64,000 bases of DNA. Origin: Mycteria americana. Its lineage: Eukaryota; Chordata; Aves; Ciconiiformes; Ciconiidae. The DNA is taken from positions 8,509,562-8,573,561 of the forward strand of contig NC_134367.1 in the NCBI RefSeq assembly GCF_035582795.1, in the 5' to 3' direction. Position numbers and translations under genes: made by a program. Of the stretch, positions 11,630 to 25,400 are shown in pieces. Numbering within the stretch: the stretch's first letter is position 1; each line of letters begins with the position of its first letter. Below the pieces are notes generated by a model. The model was not told the DNA's origin and did no database searches. It worked only from the letters and a program-made list of their open reading frames with translations.

Positions 11630-13373
11630 GTTGTAAACACATATGCCCCAGGCATACAAATCTTGATTTGTCCAAGAACCGAAACCAAAAAACCCCAGCC
11701 GTAGATGTCAATTCAACAGAAGTCTTAAACATAGTTAACTCTTACCCATGCACACTCAAAATATATCCTTTAAAGCTCACTCATGATTAAGCGTTTTGCT
11801 GAATTAGGACAGTTCATTAGGCCTTAGACTTCAAACTTGCCTGAAAAGGTTTCAGTATTAAACTTAATGAGACGCTCAGTGGATGCGCTGATTTTACTTC
11901 ACAGTGTCTTTCAGTAAAAGCTTTCCCAGTTTGCAGTCCCAGCACTGTGAGTCACTTCCGAGATGGCCCCGAGCAAATTACTTGTGGTCACTGCCTCCAG
12001 TGGCACCTACTGCAAACGCTCCCAAACAGTGGCAAGCCAGTCCTGCAAAGGCACTTCTACTGCAAAATAAAGGCACCCTCCCTCATATTCATACAGCGAA
12101 GCCAGTGGGTTGTAAATTTGTGTCTTGTCTTGCATTGTGCTAATTTCTTCAAGGCGAGCAAGCCTTCAACTCTTGGATTCATGGCTCTCCCCTCCAGATT
12201 TAGATATGTCTTCAGAGTCCAGTCATTTTAGCTTAAGCTTGGAGTCAGCCTCTGGAGCTCTCTGTATCTCCACTGACTACAGAAGCAGCCCAGAATGACC
12301 AGGTCTGAACTTAAGTGCTCCAGAAAGCACCTGAGGTTAGATGCATCTTTCATCTACAAAATGTGTTCAGCAGTGTGAATCTATAGCAGAAATGAGGTTT
12401 CAGTTAATGTATCCAAAGCAAGATGACATCCCTGAGTGACAAATATCACCATTTAAAAGTCAGGTGTAGCCTCATTATTATAAAACACAGTGTGCAAACT
12501 GAGATTAACAGCCATGCCATGGTGTTTTGTGAGGCAGAGAGCCTACACCCACATGAGAAATGGGTGAGTATCATGATTACTTAAAGGCCAAAATTTACAG
12601 AAATTTGAATGGCATAGCCTAATTTTTGGAAGGGACTACTGATTTTGGGTATCTTGAGTGGAGATGTTGATTTTGAAAATGCTAAGTACTCATTCTCTGA
12701 AAAAGATCAGTTTACAGGTGTCAGAAGCAGGGAACTCCAGTAATTGGAAATGTAAGGTTCTGTTTCATATAAAATCTATAACGTTAAATTACATCAAAAT
12801 CTCTTTCAGAAAAACTCTTTGTGAGAAAATTCTCAAAACATGTCTGTATCAGTGATTTGCTTAATTTCAAAACAAAGTAAATCCTAACTTTATATAGTAT
12901 ACTTCAGGATTCCCAAGTGCTTTCCAAACACACTGGTGTGCAATTTATAGGTAGAGATTATGTTCAAAATCCACTCAGTCTCTAAGGGTGAAATATATCA
13001 CATGAGTTAAAATTTGGGTGGTGCATGACATTTACACTTTTTTCCCTTGACCTACAAGTCCATAGAATCTCCTGTTGCAATGAGATCACAGCTTTCCATT
13101 GTTCCTTGAAGAACAAACAAAAAAACCTCCAAGCCTTCAATAGCTTACATTCCTGAACATTAGTAATTTGTAATTTCTTTTTTAGCACAGTGCATGGACT
13201 TAGATATATATTTTGCACGGTGGTGTCCTCTCTTGATTTCATTGCTGACTGTGTCAGAATCATCCTTTATCCTTTTTGACAAAATGTGAGCAGAGAAATG
13301 ACCTGGAAAACTCTCACAGAGTTTGTGCGTGGGATGTGAGGCTGTATTTGGAAAGTCATTGTATTCAGAGCTT

Positions 13374-13431
13374 TCAGACCAAGGTGTCCTCTTTGTGGTC
13401 ATCCAGGTTCTCGGTGCTTTGATGGCTCCTT
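13374..13431 (-). CDS. MFSD2B: MFSD2B terminal coding exon 14 (residues 491-509 and stop)
   Basis: A 58-base coding piece after acceptor TTTTAACAG. Exon 13 leaves two bases of a codon and this exon supplies the third. It gives Arg491 and then [18 protein letters not shown] and TGA. Support is the exact phase fit, the good acceptor, and a total length (509) close to the family norm. The tail is hydrophilic and ends DTLV, a class I PDZ-ligand pattern. The sequence itself is not conserved with what I recall of human, so this exon is inferred more than the others. Confidence 0.72.
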
Positions 13432-16400
13432 CTGTTAAAAGCAGAACAAATGATACGTGAACACACTTCTGGCTTTTATTGCTAACTAATCAAGCTACAG
13501 TTTGACAATCTCAAACCATGAGAACTACCAGCAAGGTGTGATTGTCACGGACAGTGACTAAAGTACCTAAACAGAGGGACCATTTTAGATTGTTTAGCCT
13601 GTCCCCTCTGGTCTGCAGCTGCCGCTCAAGAAAGCAGCTGATGCATGAGAGGCCTGTGTCATATCCGCCAACCCCACGCAGGTACCTCAGATACCTTAGG
13701 GCAATGAATTGGTCCCAGATACCTGTGCTTAGGCCCTGGAATTGATCCCTTAGCATGGAAATCAGTTTCCAACTCCAGTAACTTGGGATAATAAAAACAA
13801 GAGAGAGTAACAAAATATTTTGATATTTAATCCATCAGTCTGCTAGGATAGACTGTTCTTATGTACGTCCTCAGTATACCAAGGCTTCATTTGACAGAGT
13901 TGGATGATTTTGAGCTCAGCAAGATTTTCTTTGGAGAGAGAGGAAAGGGGAGGAAGGGAGAGTGATAGGGTAAAAAGGGAAAGAACAGCTCAAAGCTGTC
14001 CTTTCTTTTCTCCCACAATCTTTCCTGCCTACGCCTCTAAATGGTTTGGATGTTTCTTAAATGCCACAAACACTAAGAATGCAGTCAAGAATCCCATTTT
14101 CTTCTACGTACATGTAAATTGTAACTATTCACATTTTCTCCAGAAATTTAATCTATGTAGAATATTCTTCATTTCTGGCTTGAAACACCATACCGCAATA
14201 GTGCTTTGTGCGCCACCCCAGAGAAAAAGTAAAATATAGCAGCTGATATATCAATAAATGGTCCTCTAAGCAGGTAGTACTGCACTACAAAAATAAGATA
14301 CTGGAGCATGTAATGGTACCATTCAGTTAATAATTCAACTAATAGAGTGTTGTTTTGTTTTGTTGTAAGGAATATAGAGGTGTATGTTGGTAGCTAATAA
14401 TTTTTTGCCCAGTATGACTAAGAGCTGCTGCAGCGATGTTACTGCTGTTTGCTGCCAGTTTAAACCTACCTTAACACTTCAAGTGCAAGCTTTGTTTCTT
14501 TCCGACTTTCTTCAGTGATTGGGTAGAAAAGAAGTATAAATAAACCTGCAAGGATAAGGATAGCAGGGACCGCTCCAATGAGGATTTTCAGTGTGAGGAT
14601 CACATCGTGGGATTGTCTGCATATCCCTGGCTTGTATCCAGTAAACCTAAACAAATGGAAATAACGGTGTGTGTATGTCCAAAACTAAAAGGCAGTCGTT
14701 CATCTGAAGGCTCCCTTCTTTCCCCCAACACTCTTCAAGACTTCTCCCATTTTTCCTACACCTCTCTTATTTCCTTCCCCCACTACATGTTTCAAATCTT
14801 GTTTTTCAAATCTTATTTCTGTGCTTGATTTCAGATAACTGCATTACCTCTGTATTTTCTCATTATTATTATATAACATTTAACTGCTAAGAGGAGCATG
14901 GAATCCCATGTAAGGAAATTGATCTGTTATGTGTTTCCTATTAATATTCAGGCAAAATTAGTCTGCGCTTTAAAAGTATGCAAGTAATCTGACCAATTTC
15001 AACAGCAATAATTAACTTGAATTTAAACACACACTTAAGCACTCTTCTCAAGATAGACAAATTTACTCAAGTGCTTAGAGTTAGGTACACACTTACAGTT
15101 CATTGATTCAGGGCTTCCATGCAGTCCCACAACTGCTGATATACTCAAATTCCCAGCCCCAATTTGTGGAATGTGTTTATTTTCCTCTGAACATGCACCT
15201 ATGAAGGCTACAGCTCATTTGGCATCACTTTGTCTTCTGTGTTCTCCCACAAACATCTGCCTTGGCAAATTGGGAGCTAACTGGAATGCAATTGAAAAGG
15301 GGCTAATTGGTGAACAGTGATTTGTTTGAGGGTGTTAGCAGTAAGCATCTAAAATTCCTAAGCCCAAAACGCTCAGCCAAGCACTGCCTGTCATTTAGCA
15401 GTTTCAGCTGAAGGCCCTGAAGCAAAACATTCTGGTTACCAAAACCTAACTTGGAGCCAAGGGCTAGATAGTATTTCAGACAAGTTCCCTTCTAAGTGTT
15501 TATTGTGTGCTTGTGTGCTGTAATATCTACAGGCAAAGCCCTTTCTGCTAGGTCATGCACAAAAGCAGGGCAGGAGATGGCTGACTGTTTTCTCAACCTG
15601 ACTGTCTAGTCAGAACAGACAAGGCAAAAGTGAAAGGAGAACACAAAACATCTTCCAAACTGACATGGTCTAGGTGATGGGCAGAACTGTGAGAAAGACT
15701 CTGTTCCTGACTCTGATCAGTATCCAGTTCCCTAAAACCATGCAGGAATCGGTGATCCTTTTATGTGGAACAGGCCATTAGGCACCCTTGAAAGCACTCC
15801 AATCCATGTAAAGACTTACAAGCTCGTATACATAGTCCGACCCAGATGCAACAGGGAATGCACAAAGCAGCTGTATCACTTGTGGAGGACCTTCATCTGC
15901 TGAGCTTTCATGTTTAGTTCTTTATTTATATAAGCCACTAAAATTTACATGAGTAATTTGGAAAGAGGAAAATCTAAAGGGAAGTCAGGTCTTTCTGAAC
16001 TGAAACATGTTAGGGCAGGCAACTTAATGCTCAGTGGTCTGGCCTAGATGATAACAATCCTGTCTTTAGTGGTCAGCCATCTGGAGCTGCTGGCACTTTC
16101 AGGCTCAGGGCAAAAAGGCAATTAACTCCACAGGGTAAAGGTGGAGTAACCTCAGAATTCTTTCAGAGTAGATTCACTAAGTGGAAACAGTGTTACTTAC
16201 TCCAGTCCTGCTGCAGAAATTCCTAAGCCAATTCCTACTGACATCTTGGTGAAGAAAACATAAGAAGAATAGAAAATGGTTTCATGTCCTTTTCCATGAG
16301 GATTCTGCAGGCGAAAGTTATCAACAACATCAGGCAGCATTGACCTAGAGATGAGCAAGATAAAGGAAAAACTCAAGCCAAAATCTCTTCTCAAAGTCCA

Positions 16401-19400
16401 AACTTACTGGAAGAGTACACCCCTCCTCCTTCTTTAAGATCTGATTGATGTAGTCATGTACATGAAAGACTCCAGTTCAAAAAGTCCTACTGCTGGACAG
16501 GAGAGCAAAAATCCATGTAAGAAGTGCATGGCCACATATTACGAAGTACAAAATCACTGAAAAACTATCAAACACTTGCTGGGAGGTGACAGAATTCTTT
16601 AGACTGACTGTCATTCCGATCAGAAGTTGTGATATTAAAAAAAGAATAACAAAAAAAGACGTTTCTTAAGATTTCAAGGGACACTGAATCTCTGAATAGT
16701 TTCACTCTGAAATTACTCTTTTGACAAGATAACAAAATTTTCAGAAACCAATGAGGCCTGTTCTCTCTCTACTTCAAAGAGACAATTTGGTAATGAGGAA
16801 TCAGAATGGAAGCTGCTCAAATGTCAATTGTGAATTGACATTTTATTTCCAATACATGTCACGATGTACTGTTGGAAAAAAGGGCTTCTCACTTTCTGTG
16901 CAGAAAAGCTTATGTAGTCTGACAGCTTATTTCAAACTATGTTTCCATGATCTCTTGGAGTTTTCAGGGCATTGTACAAATGAGTAATGCAAAACAGCTC
17001 TCTCAGCAACGGTCTTGCTTTCTGGTCAATTTGACCTGAATAATAATTATTCCCTCTGGAGAGGAAATGTCCCATCCTGCTCATACTTGAGCAGTTTTTT
17101 CCTCACATATTTTCAGTCCTCAAGAGCAAAGGACCTTGAATTCTCAGTTTCTTCTAATCATATCATTGTGTTATTTGATCTATAACGGAGGACTGCTCAA
17201 GCAGGGATACATAGCCTGCTTCTGAAACATAGGCTTATGTTTCCTCTGCTACATTCTTAATTGCTCAGCATTAATTGATCTAACTTCATCATTCCTGTAG
17301 TTCTGTTAGAAACCAAACCTAAGCAACTGATTTACTGTTATCACAAGTTCTATAACTACTTACATTATTGATTTATCTATATACTTTTATGTACAAAGAG
17401 CAGCTACAGTAACAGTAGACATAATCTGTTAACAACAGGGCAACCAAAGTCACGTCACTGCAAATAGCCTGTATTATAAAAGCAGAAAAAGATTCTTGGA
17501 AGAAGTGACTCTTGCCAAATTCTGCCTCTTTTGGAGGCAAATTCCATACAGTAGTACATACACGTAACGTAGACATATACCCCTTCCCCACCTCAAATGT
17601 AAAATTCTCCTACCATGGCAACAGAAGAGATGCTGCAATGCTCAGACCAGAGACGAAGGCCACGGAGTAAGCCAGGATCAGGTTTGGAATGGTCACTAGC
17701 ATGACTGCAAAAGGAATCATCCACTGAGGAAGAAGAAAAACAGTCCATCTAACTTAGAGTATGCACTGCTCAATGGTATACAGATTGCTCCCTTCAAAAT
17801 ATAAGATTGTGTTAGGAAAGAGTTCACGCACAGCAACGCCTAACACTTCAGTATTTTGGTGAAATGGCATTTCCAAAGAGGCCTGAGCCAATCTGTATTT
17901 ATCTATCCAGAAGAATAAGAAAAATAGGACAAGGCACGGCAGCGACTTCTCTGTTAGCAGTATTAGGGCTATAACTGCACTAGTAAAATAAACAGTCCCA
18001 AGAGCCTATTTATCAGTCATGAGGCCAACTGGCAGACCCTGACCACATTCATACTTCTAAACATTCATAGTCTCCAAAAGAAGTGTGGCCATATAAATAC
18101 TTTTTGTGAAGAGCCCTTAAGTGGGCTAGTACCCAAACTGTGCCCAGATACTTCTTGGGAGATTGCTAATTAGCTTGTGCTAAGATTTTTCTGCCAATTT
18201 AGTAACAGAGATGACCAAACACCAGTTTCTATTCTAGGCCAGTGGAACTATTTAATTTACTATTAGAGACAAAACCTTGAAACATCATCTCACTGCATTT
18301 CAAGGGGAGGGACAGGGGTTCAATGGTTATTTTAAAGTGTAAATATCCCATTTCACAGATCATCTTGAGTCTTGAATGAAGAAGATTTTGCTTACACCTT
18401 CATTTCCAATGACCACTTTAAAGCAATCTAGGTATTTGGCAACAACTAAACCCAAGAAGGCAGTGTGGTTTACTCCCACTCCACGCAGCCAGATACGCTC
18501 ATGACATTGCGCAAGTCACTAAGGCTACCCTCAGAACCAAACTAATTTGGGATCCTCAGGATTTGTTTTCTGGCAATACTTAAAACCACCAGATTTCCTC
18601 AACTTCAACTTGATGCAGTGGGCTTACAGGATTGAAAATCCACTATTTTAAATGCTGATTGAATGCATACAGCCCAGCTGTCCCATACCCATCACATGCT
18701 CCATCTCCCACGCCTGTGAACCATGGGCACAGCACATGTAGAATCCAGAACCAGGGGCTTATCTACAGGGCTTTTTAATGATGGGGGATTAGTTTAACAT
18801 TAAGTGTTTCAATCCTCTATACTTGCAGCTTGGGAGCTGAGGGTATGAGAAGAGCTTTCACAGAGAGTGATTCCCCTAAGCACTGCTATTTACAGTTCTG
18901 TATGATAAGTGATTCTGGGAGTCCTGGAGTCTAATCCATTATGTTTATGTTTTAAAGGCATTTCCCATCTAAAGCATTTGCTCCTAACCTAAGGAGGCAG
19001 AAAATAACCTTTCCTGACTGCAAGTTCCCAGCACAGACAGATAATCCTTGCATTAGCCCAATGTTGTGGCAAAATCGTTATTTCACCACAAGAGAGCACT
19101 CCAGCAATACAAGATTTTATGTTGTCTGTAAGCAATTTTATTACTGCCTTATGCGCCACATGGGGCACCCACTCAGAAACCAAGGCACTTAAACAAAATT
19201 CTAGATCGATAATAATAATCACTGTAACTGTAATTTTCTACTGAAAGAGAAGCAAGGCCTGCAGGACTGAGGCTACAATGCCCTAAAGTCTCACTCATGC
19301 AATGGCAGTGCAATCATGGGGGCAGTGTTCCTGCTGCAATAAACAGCTAATGCATCTCCTTCTTTCCTACTTGTAAAGCAAATACTCTGTTATTGGCACC

Positions 19401-22400
19401 CTGCTCCCTAGTCACAGGGCTGCTGCCCTCCGAGTCATAAATGATATCCTACAGTCATCATGTCTTCCATCCATTCCCTGACAGCACTATGGAAGGCGAC
19501 CCTACTGGGATGCTGGCCTGTGCAGCAGCACATTATGTAGGGCAAATCAGGAAAAGGTGCAGCTAAGATGTGAGTGGAAATGGGGATGGGAGAGTGGAAA
19601 AGGGGCTGCACAGCCAGGATTCATCCAAGGGCATGCCTCCATGCTGCACAGTGCTGATAGGTGGCAAATAAACAATTGCGTATGTGTGGGAAGGTGAAAA
19701 GATTGGGGACATTTTTGGAATTTTTATTTTTTACTAAATCCTCCAAAACCCACAGCCAAAAGCTATTATTGGCTAGGATGGAAGCTAGAGTTGTGAGAGA
19801 GTGCGATCTCCCACTTTTAGACACCTTGCCAAAACCATGAACCAACAAGCTGCCGCACTTCTTAAAATGTCTCATGACAACTTCACCTCCAGTCACCAGC
19901 TGAGAGACTTACTGATTGTAAGTTCAGCGTTTGCCCCGTGAGGGCAGAGCAGCCAATCTAAATGAACATAGCATGTGGAAGCAGAAGCAAATAAACAGAA
20001 GAGACTCATTTCTAGCCTGTGCACCAACCTGATCATGGGAAGAATGCTATCAAGGATCCTGCTTGGGTATGACCCTGTACTTCCAGAAAGTCCAGGCTTT
20101 AAGCTTCTAGGAAGTTCAGATACTTAGTCAGTACTTAGACTGTTTGTCATCTCTTGTGGAAGAATGAGCGAAAAAGGAGAAATTTTAGTGGAAGGAAGCC
20201 AAGATTCTTGTTGCTTATCTACATACCCTGCCTTCTACAGTATTTCAGGGGTCTCTTCAACATAGAACCACTTTAATAGGAAAAATTAGTCTGGAGCAGT
20301 GTGAAATTTTTTTTCAGGAAACTGAATTTCAAATTACATCTTCACCCTGAGAGCTGAGTAAGGTTTTGGAGGAAAAAAGCTTGTTTTCTCCCCTGTCTCC
20401 TTCCCTTCCAGAAGAACATTCCCCAGTGACAAACATAGGAGCCATAAATGATGTGATTTTATTTCAACAGTGAGAGAGAACAGATTAGTTGTACGGATCA
20501 CACAAGGTGGTAGTATAGGAAGCCCCTGTGATGCATTGCCAGACACAAAATCCATCACTGAGCACACAGAGTCCCTTGAGAAATGTCTGCAAGGTGAAAT
20601 AGAGAGGTGGCTTTTTTTCAATCCAGCCCCCACTTAGACCATAATACACTCAAGCAACTCAACTGTAAAATTAAGTTAAACCATGTTTACAGAGGTGCTG
20701 ACAGGCTTTCCAGTCATGTTAAACTAAATTTATAGAGCCAAGTTGGTTGAAGAAAGCATTTTTCATAGCCAAGTAGACAGAGGAGGAGATTTCCTAAGGA
20801 GGAAATCTGCATTCCCTGGTCCAGTCAATGGTCCAATACTGCTTTTGGCAATTCTCTTTGCTCAAGTGCTAAAAAGAAATGAGGATGGGACTTGGATTCC
20901 AGACACCTACTTCAAAACACGTAACGATTCAGCGTATTTGGAACTTGGGTTTTAAAGTTACTGCTTAATAAATTTACTTACTAAGTAGCTAAAGTTACTT
21001 CTTGGAAGTCATTTCAACACACAGATTTTAATTCCAAAAATTATAACTGTTCTATTATATTCAACAATTGTCACCAGATCTAATCTTTTCAGCTTTGTTC
21101 AGATTTTGACATATAGCTTCAGGCTGGATTTTCCAAGTCCTCATGCTTTGTTGTCCACAACACAGACAATTTTTCTTTCCTCTTTCATAAGTAATTGAAG
21201 GTAAACAGGGGAAAAATGGGGAGGAACAGGCCTATACAATGACTCACTGAGGATGATGACAGAAAATTGTTGCTGTCTGCACTAAGTGAAGGACATAAAA
21301 TAATCCATCAGAGACCAGGGCAGGCTTGCTGAGCTGGCTTTGCAGAGCTGTCTCAAAGTTAAACTAGGCTTCTTTTCTCAGGTAGGTCACCTATTTCTTT
21401 ACTTCACTAATAACTGTCCATCTCTGTTCAGAGGGATGTGGGCACCCCTGCCTTCTTACGTGTCTTAGAGAAGGATGTGTAACAGACTTCTGTTTCCTCC
21501 TCTGTGACTGAATTACAGATGCAGTCAACTCAGCACCATATACAAAGACAAAACAAGCCTTGTACAACAGATAACTTGTCGACCTGAGGCAACGCAGATC
21601 TGAATTTATAAAACCTCACTGGGGTTCACTTCTGAGAGCAGTCAAATGCAGAGCTTGTGCAGATTCTTAAATAAACTGGGACCTCCCGTCAGCATCAATC
21701 CATTTCTCACAAGTTTCTCTTGGAAACTTGGAATCTGTCTGAAATTTGGTGTAACGATTTAAAACAAACTCTGAAACTGAGCAAATTTCATGTAGCTTGA
21801 GGTTGTAAGCACTTGAAAGAGCTCCTGAAGTGGCTCCAGTTGTCAAATGAAGTGAGCACAAGCAGATTTTTTTCTCAAAGGATTTGAGAAAATCCTTACC
21901 GAAATCCCACATGCTGCACACTTCTTGCCAAATCGCTGCAGAAACTTCTGCCAGAAGGGAATGCTCACAGCTGCTGATACCTACAATTGACAAAAACACA
22001 TATCTGTACTGTGCTTACTGCCACTGTCGTCTTCAGCTGTAGAGCTCACAGACATCTTTTTGTCTAGTACATTACAGTCTGAAAGGAAGGTGAACTTGCA
22101 GATTCCTGTTTCTCCTCATCCTTTGAGTGATTTTTTTTTTTACTTCACTATTATATATTAAAAACAAAAGCTATCCATGAGAGGGTTTTCCACAGTCCAA
22201 TATCAGAAGGCAGTGTCTTAAAATTTCCTTTTCCTAATGTAAGCCACAGCAGTTAAAGCTACACATGACACAGCCATTAAAGTTCCAACATATTTCAAAT
22301 AGTCCTACTTTATGCTAATGCCTTTTGCCCCATTATCTGAACCTGACAAACAATAAGTGAATTAAGCTCTACCCCATCGTACAGGAAGAAAGCTGAAGCG

Positions 22401-25400
22401 CAAGATACACTTATCTTAAGATATATTCAAGAGTACATATCCCACACTACATGTTTATTCTTAGGAACAACCTGTAAGAGAAACAGTCGCTTACAGTCAA
22501 CATTACCATTCCATATACTGTAATACTCACCTGGTATCAGCAGCAAGCACAGGCAACATAGTACCAATGCACTGAAGTATTGCTATTAATGACATGTCTT
22601 CCAATTGACCTGAATTCAAATGTCATCTCATTGTTACAGGTATATTCCACTCTTTACTGACTTTAACTCTACTGTCTCTTGTCTCTCTCCTTGGTGTCCA
22701 GTACTTGCAGAGCCTTAAGATACCCAACAGTCATCCCTTTTTCTCCAACATTTTGATTTTAATCATTGGAAAAGATCTGTCTTATAATGTGGGAAAGGAA
22801 GACTCAAAAAGGGGTAGAAAGGGTGGGAGGCTGCAACCAAGATGTGGAAATGAAGTTCCCCTAAGATGATTCCACAAAGTCTCTGTGCCAAATGGGTCAG
22901 AAATCATGCAACAGCTTTCCTGAAAATAACTGCTGCAGTATTCTATATGGTAGACAAATTCTCTACAAAATATTTCAAAAGTGCAGTACACGCACATCCC
23001 AGTAATTATGCAACATTAAATGTTCTACTTGTGTTGAAAGGATTTTGGTCAGAAGGATGAAAATGGCAGTTTTCAACTAATACTACTTGTAATCATAAAG
23101 TAAATCATGCAATACAGGAGCCGTGTGTAACTGAGTTATAAGTATCACCTACCCAAGCAGAATTGGAGAGATATGGATTTGATGGGTGGACTGTTCAGTG
23201 GATAAGGAATTGGTTGGATGGCTGCATCCAGAGGGTAGCGGTAAACGGCTTAATGTCCAGATGGAGATCTGTGACGAGTGGTGTCCTTCAGGGGTCCGTA
23301 TTGGAACCAGTACTGTTCAATATTTTCATCAATGACATTGACAGCAAGATCGAGTGCACCCTCAGCAAGTTTGCAGATAACACCAAGCTGAGTGGTGCAT
23401 TTGACACACGTGAGGGATGGGATGGCATCCAGAGGGACGTGGACAAGCTCAAGAAGTGAGCCCGTGTGAACCTCATGAGGTTCAACAAGTCCAAGTGCAA
23501 GGTCCTATACCTGGGTTGGGGCAATCCTCGGTTTCAATACAGGCTGGAGGATGATGTGATCGAGACCAGCCCTGCGGAAAAGGACTTGGGGGTACTGATG
23601 GACAAAAAGCTGGACATGAGTCAACAATGTGCACTTGCAGCCCAGAAGGCCAACCATATCCTGGGCTGCATCAAAAGAAGCGTGGCCAGCAGGTCGAGGG
23701 AGGGGATTCTGCCCCTCGACTCTGCTCTGGTGAGACCCCACCTGGAGTACTGCATCCAGCTCTGGAGCCCTCAGCACAAGAAGGACATGGAGCTGTTGGA
23801 GCGGGCCCAGAGGAGGGCCACGGAAATGATCCGAGGGCTGGAGCACCTCTCCTACGAGGACAGGCTGAGAAAGTTGGGGTTGTTCAGCCTGGAGAAGAGA
23901 AGACTGTGGGGAGACCTTATAGCAGCCTTCCAGTACTTAAAGGGGGCCTATAGGAAAGACGGGGACAGACTTTTCAGCAAGGCCTGTTGTGACAGGACAA
24001 GGAACAATGGTTTTAAACTAAGGAAGGGCAGATTTAGACTGGATTTAAGAAAGAAATTTTTTACAGTGAGGGTGGTGAGGCACTGGCACAGGTTGCCCAG
24101 AGAGGTAGTGGAGGCCCCATGCCTGGAAACATTCAAGGTCAGGTTGGATGGGGCTCTGAGCAACCTGATCTAGTTAAAGATGTCCCTGCTCTTGCAGGGG
24201 GTTGGACTAGATGACCTGTAAAGGTCCCTTCCAATCCAAAGCATTCTATGATTCTATGAATTCTACCTCTGCATGTCAAGAAAAAAGGTTCTGTAAAAGG
24301 CTCTTTTTATCACACTGCCAATTGCTCTAGAGAGGAATCTTCATATCTCTGGATATTTTAAATATTTATCCTTGCAAGCTGCCTAGCCCAGAAGGCTCAT
24401 GTGTATGAATACACAAATTAGAGTTGTTTAATTTTCAGCGTATCAGACTGGGGAAAGGAAAAAAGGAGCTAAAATTCCAGACTTCCTTTCTGGCAGCAGC
24501 TTTTGCCCTTTATAGGAGCAGAAAGTGACTTACAGGTAAAAGCAACAAGGAATGAATTAAAAGCTCCAAAGCATTAATTTTTTAGAAGTACAGTAGGGAA
24601 CACCAGCTTTATTTCAAACAGGCAATGCAAAAGATGGTGTAGCTTCTTAACAGCTCTGTCTAGACACAAAACTCTTCTTGTCTTCCGTTATTTTGTGCCA
24701 AAAAACAGTGAGAACCATCTATGAAATAAAAATATGGGAGGGAAGCGCAACTCACCAAGATGGTCACCACCAAATACTGGAAGTGATTGCGAAGATCAGC
24801 AGCATGAGTGCAGAATAGGACAAAGTTGCTCTGCTCCAGCTGTTGAATTGAAGACATTTGGTGACCACCAAAAAAGAAAGGAAAATTAAAAAAGACAAAA
24901 ATGACATCACACTCCATACTAGCCAAACATAGTTGGTGACTGATTTGTTAAATGTAGGATTTGGGAGTCTCATTCCTCCCTCATTTTCAACAATTTAAAG
25001 AAGCAACTCTCCTGTTATCACTGGAGTAATATGCCAATAATATTGGGGCAAGCAAGAAGTAAACCATGCACCTAATACAGCATAAAAATGACCAAAACAG
25101 GAACTACCTTATGAGAGGATTTTGTCTAAAGGCTTTATTCCCTGTGTTGCAATTGCCTTGTGTTGTTGTCACAGCCACAGCAGCAGATTACTGCAAGAAA
25201 TTGCCCTTCCTTTTCCATAGCAATGCCATAAATCTTTCACCAGAAGATGGTGACTCTGAAACAAGTTACTCTTCAGCTGGAATTACACTCGTGCCAACTT
25301 CCTGTAGCAAAGCAGCTAACTGCTGGTTTTGTATACAGCCTTGGCTATGGAGTGTAGCTTTGGGTCAGGTATCTCCATAAGTCCGAGTACTCACTGGATG

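Larger units (their letters stand above)
9013..13373. other. Convergent intergenic space and MFSD2B 3' UTR
   Basis: No protein exon recognised. The part nearest 13373 should be the MFSD2B 3' UTR, read on the - strand. The first canonical - strand AATAAA to the left of the stop is at 11624-11629, giving a possible UTR of about 1.75 kb. The stretch 9940-10520 is an unexplained, more GC-rich segment listed separately. Short A and C homopolymers occur at 10869-10880 and 11492-11501. Confidence 0.45.

Noticed and set aside
13160-13402. 80-codon - strand open frame overlapping the last MFSD2B exon
   Set aside because: It is in a different frame from the one fixed by the exon 13 junction, and starts inside the exon. 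The phase-matched frame stops at 13374.
21667-21999. 110-codon - strand open frame at MFSD2B exon 10
   Set aside because: It is a shadow. The true exon (21900-21980) is read in another frame, which fits both neighbouring exons.
23466-24173. A 235-codon open frame as a host gene
   Set aside because: It is the C-terminal half of CR1 ORF2, with the LINE 3' tail directly after it.
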